Assembly: GCA_037189985.1 (NCBI GenBank)
Contig: JBBCJX010000018.1
Span: forward strand, 230,056 to 294,055
Source of the DNA: UBA2031 sp037189985
GTDB taxonomy: Bacteria; Pseudomonadota; Gammaproteobacteria; Pseudomonadales; Moraxellaceae
Reading direction: 5' to 3'
Length of the DNA stretch: 64,000 nt
Both the position numbers and the translations under genes were made by a program. The notes beneath the pieces are model-generated. The model saw nothing but the letters and a program-made list of their open reading frames with translations. It ran no database searches and was not told the DNA's origin. How positions within the stretch are numbered: position 1 is the stretch's first letter; the number at the start of each line of letters is the position of its first letter. Positions 52,216 to 61,159 of the stretch are shown here, piece by piece.

Positions 52216-54099
52216 TTACTGATGAAGCCGCTGGCGTATGGAGGCCTCGATGCCGGCAGCATCCAGACCGCATTCGGCAAGCATTTCGGCCGGGGAAGCG
52301 TGCTCGATGAAGCTGTCGGGAATACCTAGGTTGAGGGTGGCAACAGTGAGACCTGCGCTGGCGAGGAACTCGTTAACGGCCGAGCCTGCGCCACCCATGA
52401 TGGCGTGCTCTTCAACGGTCACCAGCAGTTCGTGAGTACTTGCCAGTTCGCGGATGAGGTTTTCGTCCAGCGGCTTTACAAAGCGCATGTCGACAACGCT
52501 GGCATCGAGTTTTTCGGCGGCTGCCAGGGCAGGCGCCAGGCTAACGCCGAAGGCCAGGATGGCGATTTTTTTGCCGCTGCGTTTTTTCAGGCCCTGCCCG
52601 ATGGGCAGCATGGTCATGCTTTTCTGGATGGTGGCGCCAATCCCGGTACCACGCGGATAGCGCACGGCCGCCGGGCCTTTGTACTCATAGGCTGTGTACA
52701 GCATCTGCCGGCACTCGTTCTCGTCTGAAGGTGCCATGATCACGATGTTGGGCACCGTGCGCATGAAGGCGTAATCGTAGGCGCCTGCATGCGTGGGGCC
52801 ATCCTCGCCGACGAGGCCGGCACGGTCGATGCCGAAAGTCACGTCGAGATTCTGCAGTGCGATGTCGTGGACGAGCTGGTCGTAGGCACGCTGCAGGAAC
52901 GTGGAATAAATTGCCACCACGGGCTTCAGCCCTTCGCAGGCCATGCCGGCCGCCAGTGTGAGTGAATGCTGCTCGGCGATGGCGACGTCGTGGTAGCGGC
53001 CGGGGAACTGTTGCGCGAATTTCACCATGCCGGAGCCTTCGCACATGGCGGGTGTGATGCCGACACAGCGCGCGTCGCTGGCGGCCATGTCGCAGAGCCA
53101 GTCGCCGAAGACATCCGAAAATTTCAGTTTCTTCACGGCGGGCTTGTCACTCTTGCGTTCGGCGGCGGGAGCGATCTTGGTGATGGCGTGGTAGCCGATG
53201 GGGTCGGCCTCAGCGGGTGCGAAGCCCTTGCCCTTGGTGGTGTACACATGCAGCAACTGCGGGCCCGGTGCGTCGCGCAGGTTGGAGATGGTCTCAATCA
53301 GGGCATCGAGGTCGTGGCCATCGATGGGGCCGACATAGTTGAAGCCGATACTTTCAAAGAGTGCACCCGGTGAGTTCACGAGATGCTTCATGCTTTCTTC
53401 GGCGCGGCGCGTGAAATTCAGCGTGGCCGGCATGGCGGAGAGCACGCGCTTGCCGCCTTCGCGCAGGGCGATATAGGTCTTGCTGGCCCAGATGCGCGCA
53501 AAATAATTGGAGAGCCCGCCCACGTTCTTGGAAATCGACATGCCATTGTCATTGAGGATGACGAGCATGTCGGTACCCTGGTGCGCCGCATCGTTGAGGG
53601 CCTCGAAGGCCATGCCGGCGGTGAGCGCGCCGTCGCCGATGATGGCGCAGACTTTGCGGTTGTTGCCGCTCATGCGTGCGCCCACGGCCATGCCGAGCGC
53701 GGCGGAAATCGAAGTGGAAGAGTGGCCGACACCGAAGGTGTCGTATTCGGACTCCTCGCGGCGGGGAAAGGCGGCGAGGCCGTCCTTCTGGCGCATGGTG
53801 AGCATGCGTTCCTTGCGCCCGGTGAGGATTTTGTGCGGATAGGTCTGATGGCCCACGTCCCAGACGAGGCGATCAGCGGGCGTGTTGTAAACGTAGTGCA
53901 GGGCAATGGTGAGTTCGATGACACCGAGGCCTGCCCCGAAATGTCCGCCAGTCTGGCCGGTGCACCAGAGCAGGTATTCGCGCAGCTCGTGGGCAAGCTC
54001 CGGTAGTGCCTCGGGGGGCAGTTCGCGCAGCTTGTCCGGGGTGGGCACCTGATCCAGCAGCGGGGTGTCGGGACGTTGGCTTGGAATCTCGGTGAACAT
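52216..54099 (-). CDS. dxs: 1-deoxy-D-xylulose-5-phosphate synthase
   Basis: A 627-residue thiamin-diphosphate enzyme, first step of the MEP isoprenoid pathway. It has HDKILTGR-type GHQTYPHKILTGRKE, the ThDP motif GDGALTAGMAFEALNDA, YVGPIDGHDLDALI and, in the transketolase-like second half, AEQHSLTLAAGMACEGLKP. The ATG at 54099 is chosen over the TTG one codon earlier. ispA and xseB lie upstream in the same direction, the usual gammaproteobacterial order xseB-ispA-dxs. Confidence 0.97.
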   Translation of the reverse strand: MFTEIPSQRPDTPLLDQVPTPDKLRELPPEALPELAHELREYLLWCTGQTGGHFGAGLGVIELTIALHYVYNTPADRLVWDVGHQTYPHKILTGRKERMLTMRQKDGLAAFPRREESEYDTFGVGHSSTSISAALGMAVGARMSGNNRKVCAIIGDGALTAGMAFEALNDAAHQGTDMLVILNDNGMSISKNVGGLSNYFARIWASKTYIALREGGKRVLSAMPATLNFTRRAEESMKHLVNSPGALFESIGFNYVGPIDGHDLDALIETISNLRDAPGPQLLHVYTTKGKGFAPAEADPIGYHAITKIAPAAERKSDKPAVKKLKFSDVFGDWLCDMAASDARCVGITPAMCEGSGMVKFAQQFPGRYHDVAIAEQHSLTLAAGMACEGLKPVVAIYSTFLQRAYDQLVHDIALQNLDVTFGIDRAGLVGEDGPTHAGAYDYAFMRTVPNIVIMAPSDENECRQMLYTAYEYKGPAAVRYPRGTGIGATIQKSMTMLPIGQGLKKRSGKKIAILAFGVSLAPALAAAEKLDASVVDMRFVKPLDENLIRELASTHELLVTVEEHAIMGGAGSAVNEFLASAGLTVATLNLGIPDSFIEHASPAEMLAECGLDAAGIEASIRQRLHQ

Positions 54100-54148
54100 C
54101 AACGGCGTCCTGGCAGAAGGCCGGGGATTATAGCGTGATGCAGGCTCT

Positions 54149-54182
54149 GTAGGAGCAACTGTCCCTGCCGGCGGCGATCCTG
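54149..54182. repeat. Half of a REP-like element upstream of dxs
   Basis: TGTAGGAGCAACTGTCCCTG followed by GCGGCGATCC has the opening of pseudomonad-type REP elements, but no complementary right half was found. It resembles one arm of the 70-bp palindrome at 44825. Confidence 0.35.
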
Positions 54183-54200
54183 ATAGGCCACCGTCATGGC

Positions 54201-55076
54201 TCAGTGGTCGCGTGCCACCAGAAAAGCCGCCAGCGCGCGCAGGGGGTTGGCAGCATCGCCCAGCGGGGCCAGGGCAGCTACCGCTTCGTCATGCAGATCG
54301 ATGGCCAGTGCCTGGGCGGCGTCCAGCCCGAGCAGGGCGGGGTAGGTGGATTTGGCGCGGGCAATGTCGGAGCCGGCACGTTTCCCGATCTTGTGGGTGT
54401 CACCGATCACGTCCAGTACATCGTCGTGAACCTGGAAGGCCAGGCCAAGGCGGTCGGCAAAGGTATCCAGCGCAGCATGGGTGGGCTGGTCGGCGCCGCC
54501 GGCAATGGCGGCCAGCGTGACGGAGGCCCGGATCAGGGCGCCGGTCTTGTGGCGGTGCACATGTTCAAGGGCGGCCAGGTCAAGCTGCTTGCCCTCCGCC
54601 TCGATATCCAGCGCCTGGCCTACGGCCATGTCGACGGAGGCTGTGCTGAGCAGGGCAACCTGCGCACTCAGACGCTCGGGGCTGAGCGGGCTCTGTATCA
54701 GCGCCAGGAAGGCGAGTGTTTGCAGGGTGTCGCCGGCAAGCAGGGCAGTGGCTTCGTCAAAGGCCTTGTGCGTGGTGGGCTGGCCACGGCGCAGGTCGTC
54801 GTCGTCCATGCAGGGGAGGTCGTCGTGGACCAGCGAATAGCAGTGTATGAGTTCTACCGCCATGGCAGCCGGCTCGACGGACTCCAGTGGCAGGTCAAGT
54901 GCCCGTGCCGTGCCGTAGCAGAGTGCAGGGCGTACCCGTTTGCCGCCGTTCATCACGGCATAGCGCATGGCACCCGAGAGGCGCACTGCGGCCGCGTTCT
55001 GCACGGTGAGAAAGCGGTCCAGCACGAGTGGAATGCGGCTTTGTGCGAGGCTTAGCAGTGAGTCAGGCATCGTCAT
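54201..55076 (-). CDS. ispA: Farnesyl diphosphate synthase
   Basis: A 291-residue prenyltransferase making C15 diphosphate from IPP and DMAPP. First aspartate-rich motif DDLPCMDDDDLRRGQ (about 93-107) and second DDVLDVIGD (about 228) are intact; GGKRVRPAL lies near residue 45. The start overlaps xseB: ATG at 55076 or 55070, both inside the xseB end, so the exact N-terminus is open by two residues. Confidence 0.95.
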   Translation of the reverse strand: MTMPDSLLSLAQSRIPLVLDRFLTVQNAAAVRLSGAMRYAVMNGGKRVRPALCYGTARALDLPLESVEPAAMAVELIHCYSLVHDDLPCMDDDDLRRGQPTTHKAFDEATALLAGDTLQTLAFLALIQSPLSPERLSAQVALLSTASVDMAVGQALDIEAEGKQLDLAALEHVHRHKTGALIRASVTLAAIAGGADQPTHAALDTFADRLGLAFQVHDDVLDVIGDTHKIGKRAGSDIARAKSTYPALLGLDAAQALAIDLHDEAVAALAPLGDAANPLRALAAFLVARDH

Positions 55077-55308
55077 CGCTGTCGAAATCATGGTATTCGA
55101 CAGAGCCATCGGCTTTTTCCAGCAGAAGCTGCACTTTCTGTTCGGCTTCGGTCAGCGCCTGCTGGCATTCCCGGGTGAGCCGAATACCGGCTTCGAAGGA
55201 TTTGAGGGCGTCTTCCAGGCTGAGTTCGCCGCTTTCGAGCAGGTGTACCTGCTGCTCCAGGTCGGCAAGTGCCTTTTCAAAATCGACAGCTTTGGGTTTG
55301 CGGGCCAT
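55063..55308 (-). CDS. xseB: Exodeoxyribonuclease VII small subunit
   Basis: An 81-residue helical subunit: DFEKALADLEQQVHLLESGE and LSLEDALKSFEAGIRLTREC are the family core, with an acidic Asp-rich end. It partners XseA (not in the window) in single-strand DNA degradation. It overlaps ispA by 14 bases. Confidence 0.95.
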   Translation of the reverse strand: MARKPKAVDFEKALADLEQQVHLLESGELSLEDALKSFEAGIRLTRECQQALTEAEQKVQLLLEKADGSVEYHDFDSDDDA

Positions 55309-55401
55309 GGGAGAGCCGGGGGAAATGCAGGGAGTGGCGAACAGTAGCTTCGTGCCTGCCGGGGGTCAACGCCAGGCTCATGGAGTGGGGTGCCCGACGT
55401 G

Positions 55402-55429
55402 AAAAACGCCGGCATATGCCGGCGTTTTG
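55402..55429. terminator. Rho-independent terminator
   Basis: AAAAACGCCGGC and GCCGGCGTTTT around AT, perfect stem with A/T ends. It separates the small secreted protein gene from xseB. Confidence 0.85.
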
Positions 55430-55452
55430 CGATCCCCGAGAGAGAAAGAGGC

Positions 55453-55662
55453 TTACTTGGCCGACTTGGTGGCCTCTTCCTTCTTGGCTTCTTCTTTCTT
55501 GGCGGTGTGGTGCTTGGTTTCCTTGCCGGTCTTCACGGCGGCATCAGCGGTGGCTGCTGCTGCGGGTGCAACGGGCTTGGGGGCGGGCGTGGCTTCGGCA
55601 GCCATGACGAGGCCGGTGATGGAAGCAAGGACAACAGCAGCCAGGGTATGAGTCAGTTTCAT
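55453..55662 (-). CDS. Small secreted Ala/Lys-rich protein
   Basis: A 69-residue protein with CAGGAG ten bases before the ATG at 55662. A signal peptide (MKLTHTLAAVVLASITGLVM, cleaved near AEA at about 23) precedes an Ala/Pro stretch and a Lys/Glu/Thr/His tail (KETKHHTAKKEEAKKEE). It is probably periplasmic and unstructured. The function is unknown. The two-component genes upstream read in the same direction, and the protein might be their product or target. Confidence 0.65.
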   Translation of the reverse strand: MKLTHTLAAVVLASITGLVMAAEATPAPKPVAPAAAATADAAVKTGKETKHHTAKKEEAKKEEATKSAK

Positions 55663-55782
55663 GGTGCAACTCCTGTATCGGATTGAGGCCCCGTAGCTCG
55701 GGGCGGGGTTCATCCGGGACGGTGCCCGGCGGGAACAGGCTCAGATTGCACCGTGCGGGATTACCGGTGTCTGGGGGAATCA

Positions 55783-57180
55783 TTACGGTTTATTAAGGTT
55801 GCCTTCTTCAGTGGGCGAGAGCGGTTCGGCGTGGTAGAGGGGCAGGATGATCACGACGCGAAGCCCGGGGTTAGCATCTTCCAGATAGATCCTGCCGCCG
55901 TGATGTCGGGTGATGGCGCGCACCAGTGAGAGGCCGAGCCCGTTGCCGGGCGAGCCGCGGTGGCTTTCCAACCGCACGAAGCGGTCGAAGACGCGTTGCC
56001 GCTCCGCAGCCGGAATGCCGGGGCCGTCGTCGCTTATGCAGAGGCGCGCATGCTTGTCCTGTGTGGTCAGGATGACATTGATGCAGGCGCCGGCCGGGGC
56101 GTACTTGATGGCATTGTCCAGCAGGTTGACCAGAAGCTGGAAAAGTTGGTCGCGATCGCCGGGCACCATGAGGTTTTCCGTGTGTGTCTCCAAAGCCTGC
56201 TGCTGGTTGTCGGCCAATGCTTCGAACAGTTCCACGGCATCCTGCACGAGGGCGGCCATGTCCACTGGTGCGATCGGCTGTCGTGTGTCGGCCTCGACCC
56301 GGGCAAGCCTCATCATGGCCTGGAAGGTGGCCAGCAGTTGGTCGGCCTCGGACAGTGCTGCCTCCACCGGGGCTTGTGTGGCCGGACTGTCACGGCTTGC
56401 CAGGCGGGCGCTTTCCAGTTGGGTTTTCAGCCGCGTGAGTGGTGTGCGCAGGTCATGGGCAATGGCATCCGTGGCATGGGCGATGCCACCCACGAGGTCC
56501 TGGATGCGCGTAAACATGGCATTCAGGGCTTGGGCTAGGCGGTCGAAACTGTCTCCGCTGGCATTGGGGGTGACGCGGGCATCCAGTTCGCCGTCAGCGA
56601 AGCGGCGGGCGACGGCGAGCGGGGCTGCCAGTGCATGGGCAATGGCGCGGCTGGTAAGCCAGGCCAGCAGCGCCGCCAGCAACAGGACGAGCAAGAGGCC
56701 GATACCCAGCTCCTGTTTCATGGCGGTGTACAGGGTTTCCCTCTCCCAGGCGATATGACCGACCAGAAGGCGGCTGCCATCGGGGAAGAACTCGACATAG
56801 GCCAAAGCTGGCCGTTGCCCTTCCGGGGTCAAGAGCAGGAAGTCATGCCAGCCTCGCTTGGTCATGATGGAAACGGGGACATCGGTTCCGGCGGGAACGC
56901 GCTTTTCCTTATGAGTGGTATGCAGAACATAAAAAGCATCGCGATAGGTATTGGCAGTGCGGTCTTCGAGCGCACCTTCCAGTCCGTACAAGCCATCCTC
57001 GGCATACCAGTCCCGCAGGTCGGCCAGATCCCGTTCCACGCTCCGCTGCATGGTGGCTTCGCTGATGTTCTTGAGGGTGAAGTAGCCGACACTGCCCAAG
57101 GCCAGGAAGGTCAGCAGGAAAGCGGCGGCTTGGGCGAGGGCCAGCCGTAACAGGGGCGAGCGCCAGCGTGCCGGAGTCAT
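55783..57180 (-). CDS. Membrane sensor histidine kinase (two-component system)
   Basis: A 465-residue kinase. Two membrane helices (about 13-32 and 165-185) enclose a periplasmic sensor of about 130 residues with no recognised fold. A HAMP-like linker (about 185-240) follows. The kinase core has IAHDLRTPLTRLKTQ with the phosphorylated His, LLVNLLDNAIKYAPAG, DDGPGIPAAERQRVFDRFVR and GNGLGLSLVRAI. The ATG at 57180 follows the regulator's stop after one base, so the two are translationally coupled. CusS/QseC-like layout; the signal is unknown. Confidence 0.92.
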   Translation of the reverse strand: MTPARWRSPLLRLALAQAAAFLLTFLALGSVGYFTLKNISEATMQRSVERDLADLRDWYAEDGLYGLEGALEDRTANTYRDAFYVLHTTHKEKRVPAGTDVPVSIMTKRGWHDFLLLTPEGQRPALAYVEFFPDGSRLLVGHIAWERETLYTAMKQELGIGLLLVLLLAALLAWLTSRAIAHALAAPLAVARRFADGELDARVTPNASGDSFDRLAQALNAMFTRIQDLVGGIAHATDAIAHDLRTPLTRLKTQLESARLASRDSPATQAPVEAALSEADQLLATFQAMMRLARVEADTRQPIAPVDMAALVQDAVELFEALADNQQQALETHTENLMVPGDRDQLFQLLVNLLDNAIKYAPAGACINVILTTQDKHARLCISDDGPGIPAAERQRVFDRFVRLESHRGSPGNGLGLSLVRAITRHHGGRIYLEDANPGLRVVIILPLYHAEPLSPTEEGNLNKP

Positions 57181-57181
57181 C

Positions 57182-57859
57182 TCATGCCGTCCCCAGCCGG
57201 TAGCCCGCCCCCCGCACTGTGTGCAGCAGAGGCTCGGCATGGTCACGGTCAATCTTTTGGCGTAGCCGGGAGATGTGAACGTCGATCACATTGGTCTGCG
57301 GGTCGAAGTGGTAGTCCCATACGGCCTCCAGCAGCATGGTCCGGGTCACGACCTGGTCGGCATGGCGCATCAGGTATTCCAGCAGCCGGAATTCGCGTGG
57401 CTGCAGGTCAATGGCCAGGCCGGCCCGTTGCACGGTACGCCGCAAGCGGTCCATGACAAGGTCGGCCACCACGAGGCGGGTCTGCTCGTGTGACGTTTCG
57501 GCGGGGCAGCGCAGCAGTACCTCCAGTCGCGCCAGCAGTTCGGCAAAGGCAAACGGTTTCACCAGATAATCGTCGGCGCCCTGGCGCAAGCCGTCCACAC
57601 GATGCTCCACATCGGCCAGTGAGCTCAGCAGCAATACCGGTGTCTGCCGGCCAGAAGCACGCAGCATGCGCAGTATGTCCAGGCCGTCGAGCCCGGGCAG
57701 CATGCGGTCTAGCACGATGGCGTCCACGGCTTCGCCGGTGGCGAGGAAGAGGCCGTCACGGCCGTCGTGTGCCACCAGTACGCTGTAGCTGGCTTCCTTG
57801 AGTCCCTTTTGCAGGTAGTCGGCAATCTGCTGGTCGTCTTCAATGATGAGGATGCGCAT
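57182..57859 (-). CDS. OmpR-family response regulator
   Basis: A 225-residue regulator. The receiver domain has acidic pocket EDD (7-9), phospho-acceptor Asp in IVLDRMLPGLDGLDIL (about 51) and KPFAFAELLARL. The winged-helix DNA-binding domain ends with VIDVHISRLRQKID and TVRGAGYRLG. It is coupled to the kinase gene. A copper-, metal- or envelope-stress role would fit the CusR-like look, but is not shown. Confidence 0.93.
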   Translation of the reverse strand: MRILIIEDDQQIADYLQKGLKEASYSVLVAHDGRDGLFLATGEAVDAIVLDRMLPGLDGLDILRMLRASGRQTPVLLLSSLADVEHRVDGLRQGADDYLVKPFAFAELLARLEVLLRCPAETSHEQTRLVVADLVMDRLRRTVQRAGLAIDLQPREFRLLEYLMRHADQVVTRTMLLEAVWDYHFDPQTNVIDVHISRLRQKIDRDHAEPLLHTVRGAGYRLGTA

Positions 57860-58028
57860 GTCGCTACTGTCCGCCTCTGGGATTTCAGCAGTCTAGCGCC
57901 AACCGGACCGGAGGCTGCATTACACTTTCTTCATCCATTGCATCTGCAATGGATGCCCGCCGGGGCTTTGCGAAGGCGTGTGCATTGGATAGGGTAAGCA
58001 CGATGCTGCGCAGGTGCAGAGAGAGGAT

Positions 58029-58925
58029 ATGATGAAATTCAAACTGCCTGCCGTGGTTGAGCGCTGGAATGCGCATCCCCTGCTTGCCACTTGGGATGAT
58101 GTGCTGGCAGCCTGGAAGGCTCGCGACAAGAGTCGCATGCACAGCCTGCTCTTCGGCCTGGAAACGGACGCAGGCCATCACTTTGCTGTCCTGCTCATGC
58201 TGTTCATCACCACGTCCGTGCTGGTGGTGATGCTGGACTCCGTCATCATCGGCAGTGCTCCGCGTCTGCACATCTTTCTCGTTGTTCTGGAATGGGCTTT
58301 CACGCTGCTGTTCACGGCTGAATATGCCCTGCGTCTTTGGTGCTCGCCACGTCCCATGCGCTATGCACGCAGCTTTTTCGGAATGGTGGATCTGCTGGCC
58401 GTGGTGCCGACGTATCTGGCTCTTTTCCTGGGAGGGGCACACTCCCTGCTCATGATCAGGCTACTGCGCATGTTGCGCATCTTCCGCATCCTGCGCATGT
58501 CAGAGTACTGGAGCGAGGGTAATCTGCTTTTGCGCAGTCTCTATGCAGCACGCCGGAAAATCCTGGTGTTCCTGTTCACGGTTTTTGTGGCGGCCACTAT
58601 CTTCGGTGCACTCATGTATGCAGTAGAAGGTCCGGAGCATGGCTTCACCAGCATTCCCCGAGGTGTCTACTGGGCCATCATCACCATTACCACGGTGGGC
58701 TTTGGTGATGTGGTACCACAGACGGCACTGGGGCAGGCCATTGCATCACTGGTCATGTTGGTGGGTTATTCCGTGATTGCCGTTCCCACGGGGATTTTTA
58801 CTTCGGAAGTGCTCGAAGAGCTGCGTCGCCAGCGCATGACAAAGAGCTGCCCGGCCTGCCAGGTGGCCGATCATGAAAACGATGCGAATTTTTGCCGGCA
58901 TTGTGGCGAGGGCCTGGGCAAATAG
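58029..58925 (+). CDS. Voltage-gated potassium channel (Kv type) with C-terminal zinc ribbon
   Basis: A 298-residue six-helix channel subunit. A soluble N-terminus is followed by S1-S4; S4 carries regularly spaced arginines (IRLLRMLRIFRILRM, about 140-154). The pore has the potassium filter TTVGFGD (about 220-226) between helices S5 and S6. After S6 comes CPACQVADHENDANFCRHCG, a four-cysteine zinc ribbon at the C-terminal end. AGAGGA precedes the ATG at 58029 (58032 is also possible). It probably works as a tetramer in the inner membrane. Confidence 0.92.
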   Translation: MMKFKLPAVVERWNAHPLLATWDDVLAAWKARDKSRMHSLLFGLETDAGHHFAVLLMLFITTSVLVVMLDSVIIGSAPRLHIFLVVLEWAFTLLFTAEYALRLWCSPRPMRYARSFFGMVDLLAVVPTYLALFLGGAHSLLMIRLLRMLRIFRILRMSEYWSEGNLLLRSLYAARRKILVFLFTVFVAATIFGALMYAVEGPEHGFTSIPRGVYWAIITITTVGFGDVVPQTALGQAIASLVMLVGYSVIAVPTGIFTSEVLEELRRQRMTKSCPACQVADHENDANFCRHCGEGLGK

Positions 58926-59105
58926 CTGCTGCTGTTGATGTTTGTGCCCGGGATTGTCTGCGGCGTGTAACAGCAGCCCGTGCTGGCGGCAAGTGACGAG
59001 GACTGTGTTATATACCTTTACCCAAGCGATATGTTGGCTTGCAACGGGCGAACATGTCCCCCATATGGCAATGGCAAAGAGAACGTACGACGAGGAAGTG
59101 GATTG

Positions 59106-59558
59106 ATGACGAGACAGGCTGATCTGGATCGGGTGAAGAAAGAATGCGAAGTGCTGGTACGCAAGCGGGCGCTGGTTTCAGCGGGCGCTGCCGTGATACC
59201 GGTGCCTTTTCTGGACGTTGTGGTGGATGCAGGCATCCTCATGCAGCTCATACCGGAAATCAGTCAGCGTTTTGGCTTGGAGACAAAAGCCATCGAGCAG
59301 ATGGACCCGCAGCGCCGTGAAAAGGTCTGGCGCCAGATTCGCCAGCGTGGCAGCCAGTTGCTGGGCATCGTGGTGACGCGTGCCATTGTGCGCCAGAGCT
59401 TCACGGGATTTGCGGGCCGCATACTGACCCGGCAGGTGACCAAGTTCATTCCCTTGGGCGGGCAACTGATTGCAGCCGGCCTGGGATATTTCGTGCTACG
59501 GCAGATTGCCTACAAACACATCGAGGACTGCCACGCGGTGGCCAGTGCTGCCGCCTGA
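59106..59558 (+). CDS. DUF697-like membrane-associated protein
   Basis: A 150-residue protein with GAGGAAGTGG upstream of the ATG at 59106. It starts with a charged helix, then small hydrophobic segments: SAGAAVIPVPFLDVVVDAG (about 24-42), ILMQLIPEISQRFGL, and FIPLGGQLIAAGLGYFVL near the end. The IPVPFLD...Q...I pattern resembles DUF697/YcjF-like proteins. The role is unknown. It stands alone, ended by the terminator at 59578. Confidence 0.7.
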   Translation: MTRQADLDRVKKECEVLVRKRALVSAGAAVIPVPFLDVVVDAGILMQLIPEISQRFGLETKAIEQMDPQRREKVWRQIRQRGSQLLGIVVTRAIVRQSFTGFAGRILTRQVTKFIPLGGQLIAAGLGYFVLRQIAYKHIEDCHAVASAAA

Positions 59559-59577
59559 TACGCTTTCAGCATTCTGG

Positions 59578-59605
59578 AAAAAACCGGCCTCATGGCCGGT
59601 TTTTG
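59578..59605. terminator. Rho-independent terminator between convergent genes
   Basis: AAAAACCGGCC, loop TCAT, GGCCGGTTTTT. It works for both the DUF697-like gene and the CDF gene end. Confidence 0.88.
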
Positions 59606-60504
59606 TTTGTTCCGTGTTTCATGCATTTGGCCGGCTCGACATGGATGAGTATGTCGCTGTCGGAAAATTCCTGACGTATTCCGGCCTCCAGCTCGTCACA
59701 GAGCGCGTGCGAATGCTGTACTTCCCATGTGCCCGGGACCAGCAGGTTGAACTCCACGAAGCGGCGGTTGCCCGCCTTGCGGGTGCGCAGTGCCGAGTAC
59801 ATTGTGTCGGCAGGCAGGGTGGCTGCCAGTCGCGCCTGTATCCGGTTGAACTCCTGCGGCGGCAGCTGCATGTCCATGAGGCCGTCAACTGACCGCTTCA
59901 TGAGATTCACGCCCGTGCGCACGATGTTGATGGCCACGGCCAGCGCAATCAGGGGGTCCAGCCACCATGCCGCCGGAAAGAGCAGCAGCAGGCCAAGTGC
60001 CAGCAACAGGCCCAGCGAGGTCCATACATCCGTGAGCAGGTGCTGCGCGTCGGCTTCAACAGCCAGGCTGCCCTCTGCCCGTGCAACACGTAACAACCAG
60101 ATGGCTGCCGCCGCATTGACTCCAGTTGCTGTCAGGGCGAGCAGCAGGCCGGTGTCGAGTTGCGCAAGCGGGTGTGGCGCAATGAAGCCTTGAATGGCCT
60201 GCCAGGCAATGGTGAGTGCGGCAATGAGGATCATCATGCCTTCGGCCCCGCTGGCGAAATATTCTGCCTTTTCATGGCCGAAGGGATGATCGTCGTCCGC
60301 CGGGCGTGCTGCCAGCCCTAGCAGGATGAAGCCAAGCAGCGCTGCTGCCAGATTGACGAGTGATTCCAGTGCATCCGACAGCAGACCGACGGAGCCTGTC
60401 ATGTGCCAGGCAGAAAACTTCAATGCCATCGTCACGAGAGCGGCAGCGACGGATACCAGCATGGCGCGCTGCACACGAGAACGGATTGTCAGCAGTTCAC
60501 GCAT
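59590..60504 (-). CDS. Cation diffusion facilitator (CDF) efflux transporter
   Basis: A 304-residue inner-membrane metal exporter. Helices 1-6 precede a cytosolic domain. The metal sites are seen as GLLSDALESLVNLAAA on helix 2 with HPFGHEKAEYFASGAEG following, and VEADAQHLLTDVWTSLG on helix 5. The C-terminal domain (about 210-290) has DTMYSALRTRKAG. Helix 2 DALES in place of the D..HD-type of zinc members may shift specificity towards iron or manganese. The metal cannot be fixed. AGGA precedes the ATG at 60504. Confidence 0.9.
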   Translation of the reverse strand: MRELLTIRSRVQRAMLVSVAAALVTMALKFSAWHMTGSVGLLSDALESLVNLAAALLGFILLGLAARPADDDHPFGHEKAEYFASGAEGMMILIAALTIAWQAIQGFIAPHPLAQLDTGLLLALTATGVNAAAAIWLLRVARAEGSLAVEADAQHLLTDVWTSLGLLLALGLLLLFPAAWWLDPLIALAVAINIVRTGVNLMKRSVDGLMDMQLPPQEFNRIQARLAATLPADTMYSALRTRKAGNRRFVEFNLLVPGTWEVQHSHALCDELEAGIRQEFSDSDILIHVEPAKCMKHGTNKNRP

Positions 60505-60576
60505 GATGCGTCCTGATTGAGCCTTGGAGAATACTGCAAAAAAGACGGCCCCAGTCATGGGGCCGTCGCTTGAGCG

Positions 60577-60888
60577 TCAGATCGGCTTGGAGCCGTAATT
60601 GCTGACTGGTTTCTGTGGAGGGTCGGCCGTGACATCCGGTGGAATCTCCTGAACCTTGCCACCCCGCGCCAGAAAACGCTCCATCTCTTCTTCGAGCTGG
60701 CGGCGCATGGCTTCCTTGCTGGAGACTGTCAGTGTTTCGGCTTCATCAATGTCGGTGCGGGAGGCGGCTGGCGCATTTTCTCCACTGGCAGCAGCATCAA
60801 CAGGGCCGTCGTCATCGCCCTCTTCTTCTACTTCGTCGTCAACGGGATCAGCGGTTTCATCCACTTCATCGTAGTCATCATTGGCCAT
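60577..60888 (-). CDS. sutA: SutA-like RNA polymerase-binding factor
   Basis: A 103-residue protein with a strongly acidic, disordered N-terminal half (EVDETADPVDDEVEEEGDDD), a central helix (EAMRRQLEEEMERFLARGGK) and the ending VSNYGSKPI. From memory, this layout and the GGKVQE...DPPQKP...YGS(R/K)PI tail match SutA of Pseudomonas, which raises transcription of housekeeping genes in slow growth by binding RNA polymerase. If correct, this supports a Pseudomonadales origin. Confidence 0.7.
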   Translation of the reverse strand: MANDDYDEVDETADPVDDEVEEEGDDDGPVDAAASGENAPAASRTDIDEAETLTVSSKEAMRRQLEEEMERFLARGGKVQEIPPDVTADPPQKPVSNYGSKPI

Positions 60889-61159
60889 GATGTTTTGCCC
60901 CTTGAATATAACTGCTGAATAAACCGGAATCCTGCGTAGCCGGCATTCGGCTTGCCCTGTGGAGCGCAGGATGACAACTCATGCGGCCCATGTATAGAAC
61001 AAGACTCATGATTTGTCAGTGCTGATTTTCAGTACTTGTCGCCTGCTTTTCCAGCCTTGAGTTGAGTCGTACGGCTGTGCTAGTGCACCAAGACTTGCAC
61101 ACTCAAGGAAATTCAAATGGATGCGAGACTTTTTGCAGGTGTTATCGAAATGAGGGGGC

